A stretch of DNA of 64,000 nucleotides from Pseudomonas sp. ANT_H12B (GCF_008369325.1 NZ_VOBI01000001.1:514664-578663), one strand, 5' to 3'; positions 1 to 9,335 are shown, counted from the first letter of the stretch. Notes: generated by a model not told the origin, from the sequence alone. Made by a program: numbers and translations.

Positions 1-1675
1 GACCATCGCCGGCACCTTCAGCGTCGCCTACTCCCTGCGTTTTACCGTCGACGTGTTCTTCGGCCCGACCGCCACCGACCTGCCGCACACCCCGCACGAA
101 CCACCACGCTGGATGCGTGCGCCGGTGGAATTGCTGGTGTTCGCCTGCCTTGTGGTTGGGATTTTCCCGGCGCAGGTGGTCGGCCCGTTGCTCGCTGCCG
201 CGGCCCTGCCGGTCGTCGGCGGCGCCCTGCCGGAATACAGCCTGGCGATCTGGCACGGCTGGAACGCGCCGATGATCATGAGCCTGGTCGCCATGTCCGG
301 CGGCATCGTGCTTTATCTACTGCTGCGTAATCAGCTCAAGCGCGGCCGCTTCAAATACCCGCCGATCATTGGCCGGTTCAACGGCAAGCGCCTGTTCGAA
401 CGCAGCCTGGTGATCATGATGCGCCTGGCCCGTCGTATCGAGCGGCGGATCAGCACCAAACGCCTGCAAACCCAGCTGTTTCTGGTGGTGCTCGCCGCCG
501 TGCTGGCCGGGTTGATCCCGATGCTCCACAGCAGCCTGAGCTGGGGCGACCGGCCGAAGATTCCGGGCTCGATCGTGTTCGTGACCTTCTGGCTGCTGGC
601 CATTGCCTGTGCCCTCGGCGCGGCGTGGCAGGCCAAGTATCACCGGCTCGCGGCCCTGACCATGGTCAGCGTCTGTGGCCTGATGACCTGCGTGACCTTC
701 GTCTGGTTCTCGGCACCGGATCTTGCGCTGACGCAACTGGTGGTCGAAGTGGTGACCACGGTGCTGATCCTCCTTGGTCTGCGCTGGTTGCCGCGCCGGA
801 TCGAAGACGTTTCGCCGCTGCCAAGCACCCTGCGCAAGGCACGCATCCGCCGTATCCGCGACTTGCTGCTGTCGACCGTGGTCGGTGGCGGCATGGCGCT
901 GCTGGCTTATGCAATGCTGACGCGCCAGACGCCCAACGACATTTCCTCGTTCTACCTCAGTCGCGCCCTGCCAGAAGGCGGCGGCAGCAACGTGGTCAAC
1001 GTGATGCTGGTGGACTTCCGCGGCTTTGACACACTCGGTGAAATCACCGTGCTGGTGGCCGTGGCCCTGACCGTGTTCGCTCTGTTGCGACGCTTCCGTC
1101 CGCCGAAAGAAAGCCTGCAGTTGCCGGCCCAACAACGTCTGCTCGCGCCCGACGTGGTCACCGACCTCGTCAACCCGCGTCAGGCCAGCGACACCGCGCT
1201 CGGCTTCATGATGGTGCCGGCGGTGCTGGTGCGCCTGCTGCTGCCGATTGCGTTTGTGGTGTCGGTCTACCTGTTCATGCGCGGGCACAATCAACCGGGC
1301 GGCGGGTTTGTCGCCGGTCTGGTGATGTCGGTGGCGTTCATCCTGCAATACATGGTCGCCGGCACCCAGTGGGTCGAGGCGCAAATGAGCCTGCGACCGC
1401 TGCGCTGGATGGGCACCGGGTTGTTGTTCGCCACGGTCACCGGGCTCGGGGCGATGGCGGTCGGGTATCCGTTCCTGACCACCCACACCTGGCATTTCGA
1501 GTTGCCGGTGCTGGGCGACATTCACGTCGCCAGTGCGCTGTTCTTCGACATCGGCGTGTACTCGGTGGTGGTCGGTTCGACGCTGTTGATCCTCACCGCC
1601 CTCGCCCACCAATCGGTTCGCGGTCACAAAACCGCTGCCCTGCCCAGATCCGTCGCCACGAAAGGAGCCGTCTGA
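1..1675 (+). CDS. mrpA: Na+/H+ antiporter subunit A, fused to MnhB domain (5' truncated)
   Basis: This is the C-terminal part of MrpA (MnhA/PhaA), the large membrane subunit of the Mrp cation/proton antiporter. The reading frame is open from the window edge (first full codon at base 2), so the NuoL-like N-terminal half lies outside. The visible part has many hydrophobic segments. From base 1200 on it carries the MnhB domain, with LGFMMVPAVLVRLLLP and later RGHNQPGGGFVAGL. Subunits A and B are therefore fused, as is usual in proteobacteria, which explains why no separate mrpB follows. The stop overlaps the mrpC start (TGATG), which points to translational coupling. The family is well recognised; only the missing 5' end is uncertain. 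Confidence 0.95.
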   Translation, partial: TIAGTFSVAYSLRFTVDVFFGPTATDLPHTPHEPPRWMRAPVELLVFACLVVGIFPAQVVGPLLAAAALPVVGGALPEYSLAIWHGWNAPMIMSLVAMSGGIVLYLLLRNQLKRGRFKYPPIIGRFNGKRLFERSLVIMMRLARRIERRISTKRLQTQLFLVVLAAVLAGLIPMLHSSLSWGDRPKIPGSIVFVTFWLLAIACALGAAWQAKYHRLAALTMVSVCGLMTCVTFVWFSAPDLALTQLVVEVVTTVLILLGLRWLPRRIEDVSPLPSTLRKARIRRIRDLLLSTVVGGGMALLAYAMLTRQTPNDISSFYLSRALPEGGGSNVVNVMLVDFRGFDTLGEITVLVAVALTVFALLRRFRPPKESLQLPAQQRLLAPDVVTDLVNPRQASDTALGFMMVPAVLVRLLLPIAFVVSVYLFMRGHNQPGGGFVAGLVMSVAFILQYMVAGTQWVEAQMSLRPLRWMGTGLLFATVTGLGAMAVGYPFLTTHTWHFELPVLGDIHVASALFFDIGVYSVVVGSTLLILTALAHQSVRGHKTAALPRSVATKGAV

Positions 1676-2019
1676 TGGAAGAAGTCATCGCAATCGCCAT
1701 CGGCGTGCTCGCCGCGTCCGGCGTCTGGCTGATCCTGCGGCCACGGACATTTCAGGTGGTCATGGGCCTGTGCCTGCTGTCTTACGGCGTCAACCTGTTT
1801 ATCTTCAGCATGGGCAGTCTGTTTATCGGCAAGGAGCCGATCATCAAGGACGGTGTGCCACAAGACCTGTTGCACTACACCGACCCGCTGCCGCAAGCGC
1901 TGGTATTGACCGCGATCGTCATCAGCTTCGCCATGACCGCGCTGTTCCTGGTGGTGCTGCTGGCCTCCCGGGGCTTGACCGGTACCGACCATGTGGATGG
2001 CCGGGAGCCTAAAGAATGA
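1675..2019 (+). CDS. mrpC: Na+/H+ antiporter subunit C
   Basis: This 114-residue membrane protein is homologous to NuoK and is subunit C of the Mrp complex. It has three hydrophobic helices: near the N-terminus, around MGLCLLSYGVNLFIF, and around ALVLTAIVISFAMTALF. The segment DPLPQALVLTAIVI is the NuoK/MrpC family signature. The start overlaps the mrpA stop by one base. The stop overlaps the mrpD start by four bases (ATGA at 2016-2019), so the gene sits in a tightly coupled operon. Length and position match the family. Confidence 0.95.
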   Translation: MEEVIAIAIGVLAASGVWLILRPRTFQVVMGLCLLSYGVNLFIFSMGSLFIGKEPIIKDGVPQDLLHYTDPLPQALVLTAIVISFAMTALFLVVLLASRGLTGTDHVDGREPKE

Positions 2020-3701
2020 ATCTGATGCCGCACCTGATCGCTGCACCGATTCTGCTGCCGCTGCTGACCGCCGCCGTGATGCTGATGCTGGGCGAGAAAC
2101 ATCGTCCGTTGAAGGCCAAGATCAACCTGTTCTCCAGCCTGCTGGGCTTGGGCATCGCCGTGCTGTTGCTGCAATGGACTCAGGAGACGGGCGTCCCCGG
2201 CTCCATCGGCGTGTACCTGCCGGGCAACTGGCAGGTGCCGTTCGGCATCGTGCTGGTGGTCGATCGCCTGTCGGCGCTGATGCTGGTGCTGACCGGAATC
2301 ATCGGGGTCAGCGCCCTGCTGTTCGCCATGGCCCGATGGGACGGCGCCGGTTCGAGCTTCCACGCGCTGTTCCAGATCCAGATGATGGGCCTTTACGGCG
2401 CATTCCTGACGGCGGATCTGTTCAACCTGTTTGTGTTCTTCGAAGTGCTGCTGGCGGCTTCTTACGGCCTGATGCTCCATGGCTCGGGCCGGGCGCGGGT
2501 GTCGTCGGGGCTGCATTACATCTCGATCAACCTGTTGGCCTCGTCGCTATTTCTGATTGGCGCGGCACTGATTTACGGCGTCACCGGCACCCTGAACATG
2601 GCCGACCTGGCCCTGAAAATCCCATTGGTACCCGAAGCCGATCGCGGCCTGCTGCATGCCGGCGCGGGCATTCTCGCGGTAGCGTTTCTGGCGAAGGCCG
2701 GGATGTGGCCGCTGAACTTCTGGCTGGTGCCGGCCTATTCCGCGGCCAGCGCGCCGGTGGCGGCGATGTTCGCGATCATGACCAAGGTCGGCGTTTACAC
2801 CTTGTTGCGTCTGTGGACCTTGCTGTTCTCCGGTCAGGCCGGGGCGTCGGCGTACTTCGGCGGCGACTGGCTGATCTATGGCGGCATGGCGACCATCGTC
2901 TGCGCGGCGGTGGCGATCCTCGCCGCGCAACGCCTGGAACGCATGGCCAGCCTGAGCATTCTGGTGTCGGCCGGGATTCTGCTGTCGGCCATCGGTTTTG
3001 CTCAACCGAACCTGATCGGCGCGGCGCTGTTCTATCTCGTCAGCTCGACCCTGGCGTTGAGCGCGCTGTTCCTGCTGGCGGAGTTGATCGAGCGTTCGCG
3101 TTCGGCCAATGAAATGCCGCTGTTCGATGACGGCGACCTGCTGCCACGGCCGATGGAATCCTTGCAGCCGCCCAAAGGCATCAACCTCGATGACGAGCAA
3201 AAAGCCGTGGTCGGCCAGGTGATCCCCTGGACCATGGCGTTCCTCGGGTTGAGCTTCATTGCATGCGCCCTGCTGATCATCGGTATGCCACCGCTCTCCG
3301 GGTTTATCGGCAAAGTCGGCCTGCTCAGCGCCCTGCTCAATCCGCTGGGCCTGGGCAATGGCAGCGATGAGCCGGTTGCCAATGCCGCGTGGGGCTTGCT
3401 GGCGTTGCTGATCCTCTCCGGGCTGGCATCGTTGATCGCCTTCTCGCGCTTGGGTATCCAGCGTTTCTGGACACCCGAGGAGCGGCCGTCGCCGTTGCTG
3501 CGACGCTTCGAATGCGTGCCGATCATCGCGCTGCTGGGCTTGAGCATTGCACTGACCTTCAAGGCTGAACCGCTGCTGCGCTACACCCAGGCGGCCGCTG
3601 AAGCCCTGAACAACCCGCAGCAATACGTGATGGCGGTGCTCGGCACCCGTGCGATCCCGAGCCCGGAAGCCAAAGCCGCAATAGCGGAGGTCAAACCATG
3701 A
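2016..3701 (+). CDS. mrpD: Na+/H+ antiporter subunit D
   Basis: A 561-residue polytopic membrane protein of the NuoL/M/N proton-translocating family; as MrpD it forms part of the ion path of the antiporter. The sequence shows repeated membrane helices and family segments such as LFQIQMMGLYGAFLTADLF, FFEVLLAASYGLML and FLAKAGMWPLNFWLVPAYSAAS. The last is the conserved K-x-x-x-x-P-x-H/N-x-W-L-P region. The length is slightly above the usual 490-510 residues because of a hydrophilic loop around residues 365-400 between membrane helices. The gene overlaps its neighbours by four bases at both ends. Confidence 0.95.
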   Translation: MNLMPHLIAAPILLPLLTAAVMLMLGEKHRPLKAKINLFSSLLGLGIAVLLLQWTQETGVPGSIGVYLPGNWQVPFGIVLVVDRLSALMLVLTGIIGVSALLFAMARWDGAGSSFHALFQIQMMGLYGAFLTADLFNLFVFFEVLLAASYGLMLHGSGRARVSSGLHYISINLLASSLFLIGAALIYGVTGTLNMADLALKIPLVPEADRGLLHAGAGILAVAFLAKAGMWPLNFWLVPAYSAASAPVAAMFAIMTKVGVYTLLRLWTLLFSGQAGASAYFGGDWLIYGGMATIVCAAVAILAAQRLERMASLSILVSAGILLSAIGFAQPNLIGAALFYLVSSTLALSALFLLAELIERSRSANEMPLFDDGDLLPRPMESLQPPKGINLDDEQKAVVGQVIPWTMAFLGLSFIACALLIIGMPPLSGFIGKVGLLSALLNPLGLGNGSDEPVANAAWGLLALLILSGLASLIAFSRLGIQRFWTPEERPSPLLRRFECVPIIALLGLSIALTFKAEPLLRYTQAAAEALNNPQQYVMAVLGTRAIPSPEAKAAIAEVKP

Positions 3702-4186
3702 AGCGTCTGTTCCCTGCTCCCTGGTTGTCCCTGGCGCTGTGGCTGTTGTGGCTGGTGCTGAACCTGTCGATGAGTCCCGGCAATCTGCTGTTGGGCGCGG
3801 CGCTGGGGTTCTGCGCGCCGTTGATGATGCGCAAGTTGCGGCCGCTGCCGATCCGCATTCGTCGCCCTGGCGTGATTGTGCGTTTGGTCTTTCTTGTCGG
3901 TCGCGATGTGGTGGTGTCCAACCTCGCCGTGGCCTGGGGCGTGCTGAATGCCGGCCGCCGGCCGCCGCGCTCGCAGTTCATCAAGGTGCCGCTGGACTTG
4001 CGCGATGCCAACGGCCTGGCGGCGCTGTCGATGATCTGCACGGTGGTGCCCGGTACGGTCTGGTCGGAACTGGCGCTGGATCGCAGCATTCTGTTGCTGC
4101 ATGTCTTCGATCTGGATGACGAAGCGCTGTTCATCCAGCACTTCAAGGCGACCTATGAGCGCCCCTTGATGGAGATCTTCGAATGA
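3698..4186 (+). CDS. mrpE: Na+/H+ antiporter subunit E
   Basis: A 162-residue Mrp subunit E (MnhE family). The N-terminal half is hydrophobic (LSLALWLLWLVLNLSMSPGN). The cytoplasmic part holds the family signature around GLAALSMICTVVPGTVW, followed by LLLHVFDLDDEALF. Start and stop overlap mrpD and mrpF by four bases (ATGA), consistent with coupled synthesis of the complex. MrpE is needed for full antiporter activity or assembly in studied systems; no catalytic residues are known. Confidence 0.93.
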   Translation: MKRLFPAPWLSLALWLLWLVLNLSMSPGNLLLGAALGFCAPLMMRKLRPLPIRIRRPGVIVRLVFLVGRDVVVSNLAVAWGVLNAGRRPPRSQFIKVPLDLRDANGLAALSMICTVVPGTVWSELALDRSILLLHVFDLDDEALFIQHFKATYERPLMEIFE

Positions 4187-4461
4187 GCCCGCTGCTGACG
4201 AACGCGATTCTGCTGAGCCTGTTCATCTTTTCGCTGGCGATGATCCTGACCCTCATCCGCCTGTTCAACGGACCGTCGGCCCAGGACCGGGTTCTGGCGC
4301 TGGATTACCTGTACATCATTGCGATGCTGATGATGCTGACGCTGGGCATTCGCTATTCCAGTGACACGTACTTCGAGGCGGCGCTGCTGATTGCGCTGCT
4401 CGGTTTCGTCGGTTCGTTTGCCTTGGCGAAATTCCTGTTGCGTGGCGAGGTGATCGAATGA
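4183..4461 (+). CDS. mrpF: Na+/H+ antiporter subunit F
   Basis: A 92-residue subunit F (MnhF/PhaF) with three predicted helices. The conserved stretch LIRLFNGPSAQDRVLALDYL follows the first helix, matching the R-x-x-x-G-P-x-x-x-D-R-x-x-x-x-D pattern of the family. It overlaps mrpE and mrpG by four bases each. Length and gene order agree with the standard mrp operon. Confidence 0.94.
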   Translation: MSPLLTNAILLSLFIFSLAMILTLIRLFNGPSAQDRVLALDYLYIIAMLMMLTLGIRYSSDTYFEAALLIALLGFVGSFALAKFLLRGEVIE

Positions 4462-4820
4462 ACGCTGAACTGTCTTTGTGGGTGGAAATTCCGGTGGCGA
4501 TCCTGCTGGTGGTCAGCGCCCTGTTCGCGCTGATTGGTGCGATTGGTCTGGTGCGGATGAAGGATTATTTCCAGCGCATGCACCCACCGGCGCTGGCCTC
4601 GACATTAGGCGCGTGGTCCGTGGCACTGGCCTCGATCATTTACTTTTCGGCGCTCAAGTCCGCGCCGGTAGTGCATGCCTGGCTGATTCCGATTCTGTTA
4701 TCGATTACGGTGCCGGTGACCACGCTGTTGCTGGCCCGGGCGGCATTGTTCCGCAAGCGCATGGCGGGAGATGAGGTGCCGGCCGAGGTGAGTAGTCGGC
4801 GCACGGAGAGCGGGAGTTAA
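4458..4820 (+). CDS. mrpG: Na+/H+ antiporter subunit G
   Basis: A 120-residue subunit G (MnhG/PhaG) and the last gene of the operon. Three hydrophobic segments surround the signature IGLVRMKDYFQRMHPPALAS, in which the R-x-x-D-x-x-x-R-x-H-x-P pattern is typical of MnhG. The C-terminal 20 residues are hydrophilic and variable. A REP pair follows 30 bases after the stop, and no U-rich terminator is visible. Confidence 0.94.
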   Translation: MNAELSLWVEIPVAILLVVSALFALIGAIGLVRMKDYFQRMHPPALASTLGAWSVALASIIYFSALKSAPVVHAWLIPILLSITVPVTTLLLARAALFRKRMAGDEVPAEVSSRRTESGS

Positions 4821-4851
4821 GTTCGCAGATTTGTGTTGATAGGACGGGCCT

Positions 4852-4927
4852 CATCGCGGGCAAGCCCGCTCCCACAGAGATCGTGTGAACACTGACGATC
4901 CTGTGGGAGCGGGCTTTCCCGCGATGA
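4852..4927. repeat. REP pair (BIME-like)
   Basis: Two inverted copies of the Pseudomonas REP motif (cgcgggcaagcccgctccca and its complement tgggagcgggctttcccgcg) are separated by about 30 bases. It lies between convergent mrpG and the DUF3995-like gene and may act as an mRNA 3' stabiliser or transcription brake. Confidence 0.9.
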
Positions 4928-4943
4928 CGATGGATCGGTCACC

Positions 4944-5381
4944 TCAAATCCAGGCAACTGCCAACAACCCCGCCCCCAACACCACACACAACGGCGAATA
5001 GGCCCAGGTATCGAGCCGGGCAAACTTCGAATCCTTGACCTGTTTAAAAAACCCCACCAGATTCGAATCGCCGATCGCGCGGGCGAACATCAGCATTGCA
5101 ATCGCACTGATCACCCATTGCAGCGACCAGTGATGCACCGTCGGCAGATACAGGCCGACCCGCAGGCACACCAGTATCGCGATCAGCAGCAAACCGACCG
5201 CCACCAGCAACGTGGCAAAGCCCGAAGGCTTGAATGCGGGCCTTGATTCCCCACCGCCCTCTGAGGGCACTCGCGGCACTGCCGCCTCGCTACCCAACTT
5301 GCCACCCGCCGCCCAGTACAGGTGGACCAGGCTGATCAACAGGAAGATTGCAGCCATCCATTGCGCGACCATTAGGCTCAT
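4944..5381 (-). CDS. DUF3995-like integral membrane protein
   Basis: A 145-residue protein with four likely membrane segments: residues 2-22 (MVAQWMAAIFLLISLVHLYW), about 55-80, about 88-108, and the C-terminus LCVVLGAGLLAVAW. The start is placed at 5381 because a GGAA ribosome site lies just before it; an upstream Met at 5504 would add 41 hydrophilic residues without a good site. Layout and the N-terminal HxYWA motif resemble DUF3995 proteins of unknown function. Its 5' end faces the DUF2946 gene, so the 95-base gap holds two divergent promoters. Confidence 0.75.
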   Translation of the reverse strand: MSLMVAQWMAAIFLLISLVHLYWAAGGKLGSEAAVPRVPSEGGGESRPAFKPSGFATLLVAVGLLLIAILVCLRVGLYLPTVHHWSLQWVISAIAMLMFARAIGDSNLVGFFKQVKDSKFARLDTWAYSPLCVVLGAGLLAVAWI

Positions 5382-5476
5382 ATTCAGATTTCCAGCGTGA
5401 AATGTTGCAGCAGGATGAACTTCCTTGAACGTTTTTGTAAGGGTATTCGTGATCGACGGTGGTAAAGTGCCGCTCC

Positions 5477-5863
5477 ATGAAATTAGCCCGAACCGATCGC
5501 TCACTCATTGCCTGGATGCTCTATTGCTGCGTCCTGTTCAATGTGTTCGCCTGCAGCATCGGCCACGGGCAAATGGTCGGGCTGCAACTCAACGGTCTCG
5601 GCGGCCAGTTCTGTACAGCCGACCCGGCCACTCAGGTGCCAGCCTCCCCGAGCACCTCCGAAGACAAGCTGCCGACCCTGTCCAAGGCCTTCGGTTGCCC
5701 GTTGTGTTCCACCGGCGGCATGGGCCCGGCGCTCAACTCCAGCCTGACCCTGGCGATTCTTCCGCAGCAGCACAGCCCGCCGTTGGCCGTCATCGCCAAC
5801 GCCGACCTCCCTTCCCGCTTCACCTGGCCTTCGGCCAATCCTCGCGCGCCGCCGCTCGCCTGA
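5477..5863 (+). CDS. DUF2946 family protein
   Basis: A 128-residue protein with one N-terminal hydrophobic segment (LIAWMLYCCVLFNVFACSIGHG) and a downstream C-P-L-C-S motif (residues 75-79), both typical of DUF2946. The family has no proven function. It is often found beside TonB-dependent receptors and copper genes, and the paired cysteines and histidines would suit metal binding; that is inference. It precedes the TonB receptor by 89 bases in the same direction and probably shares its transcript. The start at 5477 is an ATG preceded by a weak site; a GTG at 5459 is the alternative. Confidence 0.75.
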   Translation: MKLARTDRSLIAWMLYCCVLFNVFACSIGHGQMVGLQLNGLGGQFCTADPATQVPASPSTSEDKLPTLSKAFGCPLCSTGGMGPALNSSLTLAILPQQHSPPLAVIANADLPSRFTWPSANPRAPPLA

Positions 5864-5952
5864 GTTTCTTTGCCTTTTCCGATCAGCTCACCGCGCCAAC
5901 GCGTGACGTTCGCCTGTGCGCTGTTTCCTAGACGAGAATTCAGGATTCATCG

Positions 5953-8085
5953 ATGAAACGCATTCCTTTGCTGGCAAGTCTGTTCGGCTGTTTGTCTGTT
6001 AACACCTGGGCGCAATCCACTGTCAATCTCGCGCCAATCACCATTGATGGCGACGCTGCCACTGCGCCGGGGCTGAGCCTCGATCAATCCAGCGGCATTG
6101 CCTCGCGTCTGGGCTTGAGTGTGCGAGAAACGCCGGCCTCGGTAGCCGTGGCCAACCGCAACGACATCGAGCGCCACGGTGCGCAGAATTTCCAGGACGC
6201 CGCCAACACCCTGCCCGGGGTGAATGCCAGCGCACCGCCGGGCTTTGGCGGATTCGTCTCCTACCGTGGCTTTACCAGCAGCCAGATCACCCAAATGTTC
6301 AACGGTATCAATGTTTCCGGCGGACTTGCCCGGCCAGTGGATGCCTGGATCTATGATCGGGTGGAACTGGTGGGTGGCCCATCGTCGCTGATCAACGGTG
6401 CCGGCTCCGTTGGCGGTTCGCTGAACTACGTGACCAAACTGGCGACCCGTGAAGAGCAAGCCGTCGAAGGTCGGGTCAGCTACGGCACTTACGACACCAC
6501 CGAGACGTCTTTTGGCCTCAACCACGCCCTGAGCGAGGCTGGGGCGGACGTGCAGCACTACGCGCGCCTCGATGTCAGCCACAACACCGGCAACGGCTAC
6601 ATCGACCGTCAGGAGCGCGATGCCTGGAGCGTGGCGTTTTCCTTGCTCAGCGACCTGACACCGAACCTGTCCCACACCCTGGCGCTGGAATATCAGGACG
6701 AACACGAAGACAGCCCTTACTGGGGCACACCCGTGCTCAATCCCAAGGCCGGTGAACTGAAAATCGACAAGCACAACCGATTCAACAACTACAACGTCGA
6801 AGATGGCCGCTACGAGCAGCGCACGATCTGGGCTCGCTCGATCATCGACTACCGGATCAACGACAGCACCACGCTGCGCAACACCCTCTACCACCTCGAC
6901 AGCCAACGCGATTACCGCAACCTGGAAACCTACCAGTACAACGCCGACAACAGCGCCGTGAACCGCTCCACGGCGTATCAGGTTCGGCATCAGGGCGAAC
7001 AGAACGGCAACCAGTTCGAACTGCGCCACGACAACACACTGTTTGGTCTGGACACCACCTGGTCCGGCGGTTTCGAGTACAAGGTCAACCAGACCACCAA
7101 CTCACCGCTCAACGTCAAAGGTGCAAGCACTGTCGACCCGAACAATTTTCAGCCCGGGCATTTCTATGACATCCCGGGCACCCGGCCGGGCTTTGTCAGC
7201 GACAAGACCAATGACGTCACGACCAAAGCCTTGTTCGCCGAGAACCGTTTGGCGCTGACCGACAAGCTGGCGTTGCTGACCGGTTTGCGTTACGACGACA
7301 TCGACCTGGACGTGACCAATCACCGTGAAGTGACCGCCAGCAATCCCCGGCACCTCAAACGCAGCTGGGAGCCGGTGACCGGTCGCGTCGGCCTGACCTA
7401 CCAGTTCATTCCCGACGCCAACGTCTACGTGCAATACAGCACCGCCGCCGAACAGCCCAATGGCACTCAAGACTTCGACGTCTCCACGGGCAAGCAATGG
7501 GAAGTCGGCAGCAAGTTCGATTATCTGGACGGGCGTGGTTCGGCGACAGTGGCGGCGTACACCATCGAGCGCAAGGACTTCGCGGTGACCGATCCACTGG
7601 ACCCGACCGCCAGCATCCCGGTCGGGCAGCAGACGTCCAGGGGTATCGAATTGGCCAGTTCGTTGCGGATCACCGACAAGCTATTGGCTGAAGGCAACTT
7701 CGCCTGGGTCGACGCCCGGTACGACGAATTCACCGAGAAGAACGCCGCCGGTGTGGTGGTTTCACGCAAAGGCAATACACCAACCAACGTGCCGGACCGG
7801 GTCGGCAATCTGTGGCTGACCTATGATTTCGCGCCGCAATGGCAAGGAGGCGTCGATGCCCGATACGTGGCCTCGGTGTTTGCCGACAGCGCCAACACAA
7901 TGACCCTGCCGTCGTACACGCTCTATGGCACGTTCCTCAGTTACAAGGTTGATCAACACACCACCGTCACCGGCCGTGTGCGCAACCTGACCAATGAGGT
8001 GTACGCCGAGTTTGCGCATGTTTCACCGGCGTATTACCTCGGCACGCCGCGCACCTTCGAGTTGGCGGTGCAAACGCGATTCTAA
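5953..8085 (+). CDS. TonB-dependent receptor (siderophore/metal type)
   Basis: A 710-residue outer membrane receptor for energised uptake of a siderophore or metal complex. There is a signal peptide (residues 1-20, ending WA-Q). A plug domain spans about residues 45-160 with RETPASVAVANRNDIERHG, DAANTLPGV and RVELVGGPSSLINGAGSVGG, followed by a 22-strand barrel that ends in a terminal Phe (AVQTRF). The plug motifs match the FhuE/FpvA-like siderophore group, but there is no N-terminal signalling domain for an anti-sigma factor. A DUF2946 gene lies upstream, so a copper or other metal ligand is also possible. The substrate cannot be told from sequence; no clear Fur box was seen. Confidence 0.9.
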   Translation: MKRIPLLASLFGCLSVNTWAQSTVNLAPITIDGDAATAPGLSLDQSSGIASRLGLSVRETPASVAVANRNDIERHGAQNFQDAANTLPGVNASAPPGFGGFVSYRGFTSSQITQMFNGINVSGGLARPVDAWIYDRVELVGGPSSLINGAGSVGGSLNYVTKLATREEQAVEGRVSYGTYDTTETSFGLNHALSEAGADVQHYARLDVSHNTGNGYIDRQERDAWSVAFSLLSDLTPNLSHTLALEYQDEHEDSPYWGTPVLNPKAGELKIDKHNRFNNYNVEDGRYEQRTIWARSIIDYRINDSTTLRNTLYHLDSQRDYRNLETYQYNADNSAVNRSTAYQVRHQGEQNGNQFELRHDNTLFGLDTTWSGGFEYKVNQTTNSPLNVKGASTVDPNNFQPGHFYDIPGTRPGFVSDKTNDVTTKALFAENRLALTDKLALLTGLRYDDIDLDVTNHREVTASNPRHLKRSWEPVTGRVGLTYQFIPDANVYVQYSTAAEQPNGTQDFDVSTGKQWEVGSKFDYLDGRGSATVAAYTIERKDFAVTDPLDPTASIPVGQQTSRGIELASSLRITDKLLAEGNFAWVDARYDEFTEKNAAGVVVSRKGNTPTNVPDRVGNLWLTYDFAPQWQGGVDARYVASVFADSANTMTLPSYTLYGTFLSYKVDQHTTVTGRVRNLTNEVYAEFAHVSPAYYLGTPRTFELAVQTRF

Positions 8086-8089
8086 AAGC

Positions 8090-8165
8090 TTCGCGAGCAA
8101 GCACGCTCCCACACCGAATCTTCAGTGTTCACACAACCCCTGTGGGAGAGGGCTTGCCCGCGATT
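8090..8165. repeat. REP pair
   Basis: Inverted REP copies (cgcgagcaagcacgctccca and tgggagagggcttgcccgcg) sit between two convergent genes. The left copy has diverged slightly. Confidence 0.85.
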
Positions 8166-8202
8166 GCAGTAGTCGGCACAACACCCCCCTCCAACCAACC
8201 CC

Positions 8203-9219
8203 TTACTTCAGTTCAGCAGACACTTTATCCGCCACATCCTTCGGCACCCACGCCTGCCAAACATCCGGGTGCGCCTTCATGAATGCCTCCGCCGCCTGCC
8301 GTGGCGGGGTGTGTTTTTCGCTCATTTGCGCCAGAGCCTTGTTCAACGGATCGATCGGAAAGTCGACCTTGCTGAAGAACTCGGCAATCTGCGGATACTG
8401 TTTCTGGAATGGCGTGGACACGCCGATGGACAGCTTGGACGGCAGTGAGCGAGTTGGTTTCGGGTTCGGGTTATCCGCGTCGGTCAGGGTTTTCCAGGCG
8501 TCGGCGTCGAATGGCGGCTCTTCGAGTTGAACCAGTTTGAAGCGACCGAGCAAAGGTGTTGGCGACCAGTAATAGAACAGCACCGGTTTGCCACGACGAA
8601 TCGATGAGCTGATTTCCGCGTCCAGTGCCGCCCCCGAACCGCTGCGGAAGTTCACATAGCTGTCGTCCAGCCCATAGGCCCTGAGCTTCTGCTTGTTGAC
8701 CACTTCCGAGGTCCAGCCGATCGGACTGTTAAGGAAGCGTCCTTTGCCCGGGGTTTCCGGATCGCTGAACACGTCCTTGTATTTGGGCAGGTCGCTGACA
8801 CTGCGCAGGCCCGGCGCCAGCGCTTTGATGCCTTTGGCCGCGTCGCCCTTGATCACATATTCGGGCACCCACCAACCTTCGGTGGCGCCCTTGACCGTAT
8901 CGCCCAGGCTCACGACTTTGCCTTCGGCCTCAGCCTTGACCCAGACCGGACTGCGACCGGCCCATTCTTCGCCAATGACCTGAATGTCATTGTTGGCTAG
9001 TGCGGTCTCCAGGGTGATGGTCGTTCCCGGCAAGGTATCGGTCGGCAGCCCATAGCCCTTCTCGACGATGATCCGCAGGATGTCGGTGATCAGGCTGCCG
9101 CTTTCCCAGTTCAGGTCGGCGAAGTGGATCGGCGCCTGGGCCGCGAACACCGGAACCGGTGAAGCCAACAAACCGAACGTGGCCAACGTAGCCGCCAGCA
9201 ACCGTCGAAATCCGTTCAT
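8203..9219 (-). CDS. Glycine betaine/choline-type ABC substrate-binding protein
   Basis: A 338-residue periplasmic binding protein of the OpuAC/ProX family. The signal peptide runs to about residue 26 (PVFA-AQ). The mature start (IHFADLNWESGSLITDIL) carries the conserved Trp after the first strand, and aromatic segments such as TEGWWVPEY and LFYYWSPTPLLG would form the quaternary-amine aromatic box. The start at 9219 has a GAGGTG site 7 bases upstream. No permease or ATPase gene is nearby, so it is an orphan binding protein that may feed a transporter encoded elsewhere, as CaiX and BetX do in P. aeruginosa. The exact ligand is unknown. Confidence 0.88.
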   Translation of the reverse strand: MNGFRRLLAATLATFGLLASPVPVFAAQAPIHFADLNWESGSLITDILRIIVEKGYGLPTDTLPGTTITLETALANNDIQVIGEEWAGRSPVWVKAEAEGKVVSLGDTVKGATEGWWVPEYVIKGDAAKGIKALAPGLRSVSDLPKYKDVFSDPETPGKGRFLNSPIGWTSEVVNKQKLRAYGLDDSYVNFRSGSGAALDAEISSSIRRGKPVLFYYWSPTPLLGRFKLVQLEEPPFDADAWKTLTDADNPNPKPTRSLPSKLSIGVSTPFQKQYPQIAEFFSKVDFPIDPLNKALAQMSEKHTPPRQAAEAFMKAHPDVWQAWVPKDVADKVSAELK

Positions 9220-9335
9220 GCTTTTGCACCTCGTGCTGTACAGCAATAGCAGGATGGCCTGGCAGAAGACCGCAAAGCCTCTGAATACTCAGTCAACTGA
9301 CTGTAGTAGAGGTTCCTGCTTTGGAGGGATGTCGA

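Noticed and set aside
317..1627. Long minus-strand open frame (436 codons) opposite mrpA
   Set aside because: It is a shadow of the GC-rich mrpA frame: Gln/His/Arg-rich, no ribosome site, no family features.
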